A stretch of DNA of 64,000 nucleotides from the NCBI RefSeq assembly GCF_000626715.1, contig NZ_AQRA01000001.1:186001-250000 (forward strand), read 5' to 3'. This DNA comes from Aquimarina atlantica. Its GTDB lineage: Bacteria > Bacteroidota > Bacteroidia > Flavobacteriales > Flavobacteriaceae. The notes under the pieces are model-generated. The model was not told the DNA's origin. It searched no databases and was given only the letters and a program-made list of their open reading frames with translations. This document shows, one piece after another, positions 43,106-50,724 of this stretch. The first letter of the stretch is position 1. Every line of letters starts with the position of its first letter. The position numbers and the translations under genes are program-made.

Positions 43106-44983
43106 ATGAAAAAAACATTAGCCAAGATTTCCATTGGTGTATTATTAATTGGTTGTGGAACCAGTAATCCTACAAATGATATAGCAACAAATGTACCTAT
43201 AGCGACTGCTATAGATTTAACTCAGGTAAAAGATGATAAAGTTCCGGTTACAATAGATCCAGGACGCTTTATTCAGGATACCGTAAACTATCGTATTCCC
43301 AAGGTGGTTCAAGGTACTTATGCTGTAAGTGATTTTGGAAAATTTGTTGATGATTTCAAGGCTTATGATTATCAGGGAAATGAAATTAAAACAGAAAAAA
43401 AGGATACCAATACATGGTTGATTACAAACGCCAAACAGCTTGATAAAATTAGCTACCTGGTTAATGATACTTATGATATAGAAAATACAGATATCGGTAC
43501 ACCTTTTTCTCCTTCTGGAACCAATATTGAGCCAGAAAATTATGTGTTAAATCTTCATGGGTTTATAGGATATTTTGATGTACTGAAAAATAATCAGTAT
43601 GCTTTAGAGGTAAAAGCACCATCAGAAATGAAAAGAACTTCTGCTTTACCTAATGCAGGAACAACAGTTAGCGAAGATAAAACGGTTACCACAGATAAAT
43701 ATTTGGCAACACGATACTTCGAGATTACAGATAATCCTATGATGTATGGTAATCTTGATGTCGAAGAATTTATGGTTGGAGATATCAAAATTGTACTAAG
43801 TATATATTCGCCAAATAAAGTACATACTGCAGCTAAGATAAAAGAAACTGTATTTAAAATGATGAAAGGGCAAAAGGCGTACCTTGGAGACATCAATAGT
43901 ACACCTCGTTATGATATATATTTATATTTAGCACCAAGTACCGAAAATGCTCCTACAGGATTTGGAGCATTAGAGCATCATACATCTACTGTAGTAGTGT
44001 TACCGGAACAAATGCCTGATGAAGCGTTGGCATCTGCAATGATTGATGTGGTTTCTCATGAGTTCTTTCATATTGTAACTCCGCTTAGTGTGCATTCTGA
44101 AGATGTACATTACTTCGATTATGACAAGCCCACTTTTTCAAAACATTTATGGATGTATGAAGGAGTAACCGAATATTTTGCAACCTTATTTCAGGTTAAC
44201 CAGGGATTGGTAGAAGAGCAGGAGTTTTACGATAAAATCATGGGAAAAATTCAGAGTGCAAGTGGATTTGATGACACCATGAGTTTTACGGTGATGAGCG
44301 AGAACATACTGGATCAGCCCTATGCTTCTAATTATGTTAATGTATATGAAAAAGGAGCATTAATTGGTATGTGTATCGATATTCTGATGCGAGAAGAGAG
44401 TAACGGAAATCGAGGGATTTTATCTTTAATGAAAGAATTATCTCTTAAATATGGTAAAAATAAACCTTTTAATGATGATAGCATTATAGAAGAAATTACG
44501 GCAATGACTTACCCTGCTATAGGTGAATTTTTAAAAACCCATGTAGTAGGGAAAACACCTATTAACTATGAAGAATTCTTCAAAAAAGTTGGATTATCTG
44601 TAGCATCAGAAAGAGTAGAGACCAATTATATCCAAAATTCGGGAGTTTTAATCGTAGCCGGAAACCAGGAAAAAGGTACAATCTTTTTTACAGATTTAGT
44701 TTCTGACAATAGTTTCTGGGCAGACAACGGTGCAAAACCTAATGATGATATTGTAGAGGTGAATGGTACAAAATTAACATTACAGAATGCTAATAATGTA
44801 CTTGGTTCAACTTTTCAATGGCAAGAAGGCGATGATATTGAAGTTAAACTTAATAGAGCAGGAGAGGAAGTTATTATTAAAGCTAAAGTAACCAAATCCT
44901 TTACCAAAGGAAAGAAGCTTAAAGTAATTAATGATTCTACAAAAGAACAAACAGCGCTTAGAGAAGCATGGTTAAAAGGATAG
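43106..44983 (+). CDS. M61 family aminopeptidase lipoprotein with PDZ domain
   Basis: 625 residues. MKKTLAKISIGVLLIGCGTS is a lipoprotein signal with the acylated Cys17. A beta-rich N-terminal domain leads to the M61 catalytic domain with zinc motif HEFFH at 318-322 and the downstream glutamate in WMYEGVTEYFATL. A PDZ domain follows around residues 500-600 (DNGAKPNDDIVEVNGTKLTL). M61 enzymes cleave N-terminal glycine or alanine from peptides. It is probably anchored in the outer membrane or periplasm. It has no operon partner. Confidence 0.93.
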   Translation: MKKTLAKISIGVLLIGCGTSNPTNDIATNVPIATAIDLTQVKDDKVPVTIDPGRFIQDTVNYRIPKVVQGTYAVSDFGKFVDDFKAYDYQGNEIKTEKKDTNTWLITNAKQLDKISYLVNDTYDIENTDIGTPFSPSGTNIEPENYVLNLHGFIGYFDVLKNNQYALEVKAPSEMKRTSALPNAGTTVSEDKTVTTDKYLATRYFEITDNPMMYGNLDVEEFMVGDIKIVLSIYSPNKVHTAAKIKETVFKMMKGQKAYLGDINSTPRYDIYLYLAPSTENAPTGFGALEHHTSTVVVLPEQMPDEALASAMIDVVSHEFFHIVTPLSVHSEDVHYFDYDKPTFSKHLWMYEGVTEYFATLFQVNQGLVEEQEFYDKIMGKIQSASGFDDTMSFTVMSENILDQPYASNYVNVYEKGALIGMCIDILMREESNGNRGILSLMKELSLKYGKNKPFNDDSIIEEITAMTYPAIGEFLKTHVVGKTPINYEEFFKKVGLSVASERVETNYIQNSGVLIVAGNQEKGTIFFTDLVSDNSFWADNGAKPNDDIVEVNGTKLTLQNANNVLGSTFQWQEGDDIEVKLNRAGEEVIIKAKVTKSFTKGKKLKVINDSTKEQTALREAWLKG

Positions 44984-44989
44984 GTTTAT

Positions 44990-45031
44990 AAAACAAAAAA
45001 AGGCCCTGATATCAGGGCCTTTTTTTGTTTT
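44990..45031. terminator. 42-bp palindromic terminator shared by two convergent genes
   Basis: Two 21-base arms (44990-45010, 45011-45031) are perfectly complementary, with A and T runs at the two ends. The PPK2 stop codon (45030-45032, minus strand) overlaps the end of the palindrome. Confidence 0.85.
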
Positions 45032-45833
45032 AAATAACTTCTTCTTTATAAGGAATCATATCTAATACATGTTGTATGGCTTTAATTCGCGCTTTGGTTT
45101 TACGATCAGCCTCGATAATAACCCAGGGAGCAATTTCGGTATTTGTTTTTTCAAACATTTTCACCTTGTACTTTGTATACTCTTCCCAGAGTTCCTGAGC
45201 TTTTTCATCTACAGGAGTCATCTTCCATTTCTTTAAAGGGCTTGATTTGATATCTTTAAACCGAGCAGCTTGTTCTTCTTTGGTAATAGAAAAATAAAAT
45301 TTAATAAGATAGGTGTCTGATTCTAGTATCATTCTTTCAAAATCGTTTACCTGTCCCATAAATGTTGTATACTGATTTTCGGTGCAAAACCCATTAACAG
45401 GTTCTACAACTGCCCGATTATACCAGCTACGATCAAAAAGAACCATTTCTCCTGGTGTAGGTAGTTGATTAACATAGCGCTGAAAATACCATTGCCCTTC
45501 TTCTTCACTAGTCGGTTTTGGCAATGCTACAATTCGAAAATGCCTGGGATTTATATGAGAAGTAATTCTACGGATTGCCCCGCCTTTTCCTGCAGCATCA
45601 CGACCTTCAAAAATGATTACTATTTTCTTCCCGTTTTTTATGGTCCAGTTTTGTAATTTGATAAGTTCTGCCTGTAGTTCTTTTAGTTGTATTTCATATT
45701 TAACCATTCTCAATACCTTTTCAACATCGGTTTTTTTATCCATAAACAGATACTTTAAACCAATAGGAGAATTTAGTATTTCCAGATCTTCTTTAGAAAG
45801 ATCAATATGTTTTGTTTTTTGCGTTGTCGTCAT
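45030..45833 (-). CDS. Polyphosphate kinase 2, copy 2
   Basis: 267 residues. PPK2 transfers phosphate between polyphosphate and nucleotides. Walker A is FEGRDAAGKGG, followed by TSHINPRHFRIVALPKPTSE and the Walker B block VLFDRSWYNRAVVEPVNGFC. Single-domain length and motif set fit class I PPK2, which mainly phosphorylates nucleoside diphosphates. The gene follows its paralogue by 3 bases, and the two should be co-transcribed. Its stop lies in the shared terminator. Confidence 0.93.
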   Translation of the reverse strand: MTTTQKTKHIDLSKEDLEILNSPIGLKYLFMDKKTDVEKVLRMVKYEIQLKELQAELIKLQNWTIKNGKKIVIIFEGRDAAGKGGAIRRITSHINPRHFRIVALPKPTSEEEGQWYFQRYVNQLPTPGEMVLFDRSWYNRAVVEPVNGFCTENQYTTFMGQVNDFERMILESDTYLIKFYFSITKEEQAARFKDIKSSPLKKWKMTPVDEKAQELWEEYTKYKVKMFEKTNTEIAPWVIIEADRKTKARIKAIQHVLDMIPYKEEVI

Positions 45834-45836
45834 ACA

Positions 45837-46682
45837 TCAAATGTCTATTTGTTCAATATATCTATAGTACCTCAGGATCACATTGGGATCAGGAAGTAAT
45901 GTAGTTTTTGCCTTCGATTTACCTGTGTAATCAAATCTGGATAACACATATCTCATACTTTCTAAACGAGCTGTTTTCTTACTGTTGGTTTTTACAATCA
46001 CCCATGGGCTAAATGTAGTATGGGTTTTAGAGAACATTTGTTCTTTGTATTTAGTGTATTTATTCCAGAGCTGTTGTCCTTTCATATCTACAGGACTAAA
46101 TTTCCATACTTTTAATGGGTTTTGTAGTCTTGCATCAAAACGTTTTTTCTGTTCTTCTTTAGATATCGAGAACCAAAACTTGATTACTATAATTCCATCT
46201 TCATATAGCATATGCTCAAATTCGGGAACCTGTACCATAAAATTTTTATATTGTTTATTGGTACAAAATCCCATTACAGGTTCTACAACAGCACGGTTAT
46301 ACCAGCTACGATCAAAAAAAACAATCTCTCCCGGATTAGGCAGTTCTTTAATATACCTTCTAAAATACCATTGCCCTTTTTCGACTTCTGTAGGTTTTGA
46401 TAGCGCAACAATACGCATAGAACGAGGATTAAGATGCTCTGTAAATCGTTTTATAGACCCTCCTTTACCAGCAGCATCTCTCCCTTCAAAAATTATGGCA
46501 ACACGTAGCTTCTTTTTTGCAATCCATTGCTGAAGGTTTACCAATTCTCCTTGTAGGTAACGTAATTCTTCTTCATATCGAAGTTTCTGTAATATTTTTT
46601 TGATGTCGATGTTTTTTTGATCAGCAAGATTGATCAAATGTTTCCGTTTTTTGACTTGATTTAATTCTTCAAGTGTAAACAT
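45837..46682 (-). CDS. Polyphosphate kinase 2, copy 1
   Basis: 281 residues with the same PPK2 core: FEGRDAAGKGGSIKRFTEHL, LSKPTEVEKGQWYFRRYI and FFDRSWYNRAVVEPVMGFC. It carries a slightly longer C-terminus (LPDPNVILRYYRYIEQIDI) than copy 2. The tandem arrangement suggests either heteromeric enzymes or different nucleotide preferences. The first gene of a two-gene operon. No polyphosphate kinase 1 or exopolyphosphatase gene is in the window. Confidence 0.93.
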   Translation of the reverse strand: MFTLEELNQVKKRKHLINLADQKNIDIKKILQKLRYEEELRYLQGELVNLQQWIAKKKLRVAIIFEGRDAAGKGGSIKRFTEHLNPRSMRIVALSKPTEVEKGQWYFRRYIKELPNPGEIVFFDRSWYNRAVVEPVMGFCTNKQYKNFMVQVPEFEHMLYEDGIIVIKFWFSISKEEQKKRFDARLQNPLKVWKFSPVDMKGQQLWNKYTKYKEQMFSKTHTTFSPWVIVKTNSKKTARLESMRYVLSRFDYTGKSKAKTTLLPDPNVILRYYRYIEQIDI

Positions 46683-46808
46683 AAAGTTTGTAATTTGTTA
46701 TTCTGTAAGTAGCGATTAAAGGTAAAAATAAAATGAATTTTATCGCACTATACTAACAATTCTTTAGCATAAAAAAACTTGAAGAATATTTTTATATTAT
46801 TTTTTAGG

Positions 46809-47252
46809 TTACACTTTCCAGAAGAACCTTTCTTTGGTTTTTGAATTTGCTCCTGTTTTTTTATAAAAGTTGATAGCATCGGTATTAAAATCGGGAGTTT
46901 GCCACTGGATAATAGTACAACCTTGTGATATAGCATATTCTTTTACCAAAGTCATTATTTTTGTGCCAATTCCTTTTCCACGAGTTTCTTTTTTAAGATA
47001 TAAACAATCGAGATAGATATAAAAATTAGCATCCCAGGTAGAGAACTGTTTCATAAAAGTCGCATATCCCAAGAGCTCATTATTTTGTTCTGCAACAACA
47101 CATTTTAGAATATTCTCTGACTTGAAAAGATATTGCAAAAGTAATGTTGCTTTCTCGTTAGAATTAAACGTTGCTCTTTCATATATTGCATGAGCTTTAC
47201 ACAGTAAAACAATTTGTTCGATATCTTCTTCTTTTGCGAATCTAATGATCAT
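46809..47252 (-). CDS. GNAT family N-acetyltransferase
   Basis: 147 residues from ATG 47252 (MIIRFAKEEDIEQIVLLC); a start at 47273 would overlap the rhodanese gene, and the later start places the family's N-terminus correctly. The acetyl-CoA motif is LKKETRGKGIGTKIMTLVKE, and FNTDAINFYKKTGA is the C-terminal signature. Acceptor unknown. It follows the rhodanese gene by 10 bases and probably forms an operon opposite the LysR regulator. Confidence 0.88.
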   Translation of the reverse strand: MIIRFAKEEDIEQIVLLCKAHAIYERATFNSNEKATLLLQYLFKSENILKCVVAEQNNELLGYATFMKQFSTWDANFYIYLDCLYLKKETRGKGIGTKIMTLVKEYAISQGCTIIQWQTPDFNTDAINFYKKTGANSKTKERFFWKV

Positions 47253-47262
47253 GCTTTTCGTT

Positions 47263-47655
47263 TTAACATGCACATTGAATTATAGAACCTTGAGAAGGTT
47301 GTGTTCCTTGAGTAGCATACCCATCAAATTTCCACCATTCAATACCACCGATTAATTCTTTTACCTTAAATCCAAGCCTGGTCATACGTAATGCTCCTTT
47401 GGTAGAAGCGTTACAACCAATACCATCACAATAACAAATATAAGTTTTTGTTTTATCAAGGTGGGCCGTATTTTCTACCGTCATTTCACGATGAGGTAGG
47501 TTAATGGCGGTTGGGATATGCTCTTTTTCATATCCAAAAGATTGCCTGGCATCAACCACTACGATATTTTCTTCTTTTTCGAGAGCATCAAATAAATCAG
47601 AAGGATCCATTTCATAAGCTAATTTGTTTTCGTAAAATTTAATTTGATTTTCCAT
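47263..47655 (-). CDS. Rhodanese-like domain protein
   Basis: 130 residues from ATG 47655 (MENQIKFYENKLAYEMDPSD). Single rhodanese domain: VVVDARQSFGYEKEHIPTAI, with the active-site loop containing cysteines in YICYCDGIGCNAST, and GGIEWWKFDGYAT at the C-terminus. Rhodaneses transfer sulfane sulfur to acceptors. A TAnnTTTG element lies 21 bases upstream of this start, which rules out the alternative start at 47691. A GNAT gene follows after 10 bases, and a LysR gene diverges, so they may be functionally linked. Confidence 0.88.
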   Translation of the reverse strand: MENQIKFYENKLAYEMDPSDLFDALEKEENIVVVDARQSFGYEKEHIPTAINLPHREMTVENTAHLDKTKTYICYCDGIGCNASTKGALRMTRLGFKVKELIGGIEWWKFDGYATQGTQPSQGSIIQCAC

Positions 47656-47676
47656 AATACTGTGTTTTTGTTTGAT

Positions 47677-47684
47677 CAAATGTA
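47677..47684 (-). promoter_or_regulatory. Bacteroidota -7 element for the rhodanese gene
   Basis: CAAATGTA reads TACATTTG on the minus strand, 21 bases before the start at 47655. It lies inside the longer candidate reading frame, supporting the shorter start. Confidence 0.55.
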
Positions 47685-47775
47685 ATATCAATTCATTGCT
47701 TATTCCTATGTGTTTATGTGAATGATTTGATGTTATAATTGAAATATTTTCACATTCAGTACCATTGTATTATTG

Positions 47776-47783
47776 TAGTTTTG
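47776..47783 (+). promoter_or_regulatory. -7 element of lysR, implying a leaderless mRNA
   Basis: TAGTTTTG ends five bases before the ATG at 47789, so transcription should begin at or next to that ATG. Confidence 0.5.
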
Positions 47784-47788
47784 TGGGT

Positions 47789-48679
47789 ATGGATATTAAG
47801 TATTTCAGACTTATAAAAACGATTACAGAAGAAGGTAATATTGCTAACTCATCAGAGCGATTGTTTTTAACGCAATCAGCTTTGAGTCATCAATTAAAAG
47901 AGTTAGAAACAAGATTAGGTTTTAAAGTATTTCATAGAACTAGAAATAAATGGAAACTAACAGAAGAAGGTATAGAATTATATAATATAGCTAATAATGT
48001 ACTCGATACCATTGAACAGGGGTTTAATACAATCCAACAAATAAAAACGGGATCTAAAGGAAATATTAAGGTAGGTACAGAATGTTATTCTTTTTATCAG
48101 GGATTACCGGGATTCCTTCAAAAAATGGAAATGCTATATCCTCAAATTGATGTAGATCTTATTCTTGAAGCCACGCATCAACCGATTTCAAAATTATTAT
48201 CAAACGAAATTGATATTGCTTTGGTTACTTCTATACCTGCAAATGATAGATTGTCAAGTATTACACTATTTGAGGATGAAACCTATGCTATTATGCACAA
48301 AGAGCATAAGTATAGCAAAAAAGAATACTTAAGTGCTAATGACTTTGCAGATCTTCATTTGATCATTCATTCTTTCCCTTTAGAAACAGTATCAGTTTAT
48401 GAGCAATTCTTAAAACCCAATAAAATAACTCCTGCAAAAATTTCTGCCATCCCACTTACCGAAGTTTCTTTAGAAATGGTGAATGCCAATATGGGAATTA
48501 TATGCATGCCGAAATGGGCATTAAAATCGCTAAAAATACCAGAAGATTTAATGTTTAAAAGCATTGGGAAGTATGGAGTAAAACGAACCCATTATCTGGT
48601 CGTTAGAAAAGAAGATGAACATAAAAAGTATATCAACGATTTTGTTTCAAGTTTTGAAGAGGAGTTTGTGAGTATGTGA
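47789..48679 (+). CDS. LysR family transcriptional regulator
   Basis: 296 residues from ATG 47789 (MDIKYFRLIKTITEEGN); the frame could begin at 47765 but a promoter element lies between the two. The winged HTH covers residues 1-60 (LFLTQSALSHQLKELETRLG), followed by the substrate-binding domain (GSKGNIKVGTECYSFYQGLP), with features resembling MetR-type regulators. It diverges from the rhodanese-GNAT pair across 133 bases and may control them. The effector is unknown. Confidence 0.92.
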   Translation: MDIKYFRLIKTITEEGNIANSSERLFLTQSALSHQLKELETRLGFKVFHRTRNKWKLTEEGIELYNIANNVLDTIEQGFNTIQQIKTGSKGNIKVGTECYSFYQGLPGFLQKMEMLYPQIDVDLILEATHQPISKLLSNEIDIALVTSIPANDRLSSITLFEDETYAIMHKEHKYSKKEYLSANDFADLHLIIHSFPLETVSVYEQFLKPNKITPAKISAIPLTEVSLEMVNANMGIICMPKWALKSLKIPEDLMFKSIGKYGVKRTHYLVVRKEDEHKKYINDFVSSFEEEFVSM

Positions 48680-48790
48680 TTTCAGTTTTTTATTTAAAAA
48701 CGGTCTAATTAAATGCATCAAATGGCTGCATACCAAATAATCAACAAAATTCGCTATCGATTTGTTAATTACTTTGTAGAAAGGCTGTTT

Positions 48791-48798
48791 TAATTTTG
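48791..48798 (+). promoter_or_regulatory. Bacteroidota -7 element for parE-parC
   Basis: TAATTTTG fits TAnnTTTG; a TTTG at 48773-48776 is a possible -33 part though closer than usual. 41 bases precede the ATG. Confidence 0.45.
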
Positions 48799-48839
48799 TA
48801 AGTGAAACCTTATATTAGCAGGCATTCTACCCTATATTT

Positions 48840-50699
48840 ATGAGCAAAGAAACCAAATATACCGAAGATAATATACGATCCCTCGACTGGAAAGAACATA
48901 TACGTATGCGACCCGGAATGTATATCGGGAAACTAGGCGATGGATCTTCTGCAGATGATGGTATCTATATTTTATTAAAAGAAGTACTGGACAATTCTAT
49001 AGATGAATATGTAATGGGGGCCGGTAAAACGATCGAAATTTCTATTCAGGGAGATAAAGTAATTGTTAGAGATTATGGTCGTGGGATCCCATTAGGTAAA
49101 GTGGTAGATGTGGTTTCTAAAATGAATACCGGAGGTAAATATGATTCTAGAGCGTTTAAAAAATCTGTAGGACTAAACGGTGTAGGTACAAAAGCAGTTA
49201 ATGCATTATCTACATTCTTTAGAGTAGAATCTACACGAGATGGCAAATCAGCTTCGGCAGAATTCGAAAAAGGAAACCTCACGAATCAGGAAACATTAGA
49301 TGAAACGTCTCGTAGAAGAGGAACCAAAGTATCCTTTGTCCCAGATAATACCATATTTAAGCACTATAAGTATCGTACAGAGTATGTCGCTAAAATGCTT
49401 AAAAACTATGTATATCTTAATCCTGGTTTGACCATTATTTTTAATGGAGAGAAATATTTTTCAGAAAATGGATTAAAAGATCTTTTATCCGATAATATAA
49501 AAGAAGAAGATAGATTATATGATATTGTACATCTCAAAGGTGATGATATCGAAATTGCAATTACACATAGTAAAACACAATATAGTGAAGAGTACCATTC
49601 TTTTGTAAATGGGCAACATACCACCCAGGGAGGAACACATCAGGCTGCATTTCGAGAAGCTGTAGTAAAAACAATTAGAGAGTTTTATAGTAAAAATTAT
49701 GAAGCCAGCGATATTCGTAAATCAATTGTATCTGCGATAAGCATTAAAGTGATGGAACCTGTTTTTGAAAGTCAGACCAAGACCAAATTAGGTTCTACAG
49801 AAATGGGAGGGAATTTACCAACCGTTAGGACCTATATTAATGATTTTGTAAAAACTAAATTGGATAACTTTCTTCATAAGAATCCCAATACAGCAGAAAG
49901 CTTACAGCGAAAAATATTACAGGCAGAACGTGAACGTAAAGATTTATCCGGAATTCGAAAACTAGCAAAAGAGAGAGCAAAGAAAGCTAGTTTGCATAAT
50001 AAAAAATTAAGAGATTGTCGTATTCATCTTACCGATAGTAAGAAAGATCGTAATCTCGAAAGTACTCTATTTATTACCGAGGGAGATTCTGCAAGTGGAT
50101 CCATTACTAAGTCAAGAGATGTAAATACTCAGGCTGTTTTTAGCTTACGTGGAAAACCGTTGAATAGCTACAACATGAGTAAAAAGATTGTATACGAAAA
50201 TGAAGAATTCAATCTATTACAGGCAGCATTAAATATAGAAGAGTCATTAGAAGATTTACGCTATAACAATATTGTAATTGCTACCGATGCCGATGTAGAT
50301 GGGATGCACATACGATTATTGCTAATTACTTTCTTTCTACAATTCTTTCCAGAGGTTATAAAAGAAGGACACTTGTATATATTACAAACTCCATTATTTA
50401 GAGTACGTAATAAAAAAGAAACCATTTATTGCTACTCAGAACAAGAAAGAAGAGATGCAATAACAAAATTATCGGGCAAACCAGAAATTACACGATTTAA
50501 GGGATTAGGAGAGATTTCTCCAGACGAGTTTGTACATTTTATAGGAGATGATATCCGTTTAGATCCTGTAATGTTAGATAAGGAAAAGTCGATCGAAGAA
50601 TTACTGTCTTTCTATATGGGGAAAAATACACCGCAAAGACAAGAATTTATTATTGATAACCTAAAAGTAGAACTGGATTCTGTAGAGGAAGAATTATAA
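48840..50699 (+). CDS. parE: DNA topoisomerase IV subunit B
   Basis: 619 residues, type IIA topoisomerase ATPase subunit. GHKL ATPase motifs include [12 protein letters not shown] and [10 protein letters not shown], then [13 protein letters not shown]; the Toprim domain has [12 protein letters not shown] and [12 protein letters not shown]; the C-terminus is the usual QEFIIDNL region. The length is nearer to ParE than to GyrB, and it is followed by a parC gene 25 bases later, so I call it ParE. It decatenates chromosomes. Confidence 0.95.
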   Translation: MSKETKYTEDNIRSLDWKEHIRMRPGMYIGKLGDGSSADDGIYILLKEVLDNSIDEYVMGAGKTIEISIQGDKVIVRDYGRGIPLGKVVDVVSKMNTGGKYDSRAFKKSVGLNGVGTKAVNALSTFFRVESTRDGKSASAEFEKGNLTNQETLDETSRRRGTKVSFVPDNTIFKHYKYRTEYVAKMLKNYVYLNPGLTIIFNGEKYFSENGLKDLLSDNIKEEDRLYDIVHLKGDDIEIAITHSKTQYSEEYHSFVNGQHTTQGGTHQAAFREAVVKTIREFYSKNYEASDIRKSIVSAISIKVMEPVFESQTKTKLGSTEMGGNLPTVRTYINDFVKTKLDNFLHKNPNTAESLQRKILQAERERKDLSGIRKLAKERAKKASLHNKKLRDCRIHLTDSKKDRNLESTLFITEGDSASGSITKSRDVNTQAVFSLRGKPLNSYNMSKKIVYENEEFNLLQAALNIEESLEDLRYNNIVIATDADVDGMHIRLLLITFFLQFFPEVIKEGHLYILQTPLFRVRNKKETIYCYSEQERRDAITKLSGKPEITRFKGLGEISPDEFVHFIGDDIRLDPVMLDKEKSIEELLSFYMGKNTPQRQEFIIDNLKVELDSVEEEL

Positions 50700-50724
50700 T
50701 TATTAGAAGCCCCAGAAGTTATAT

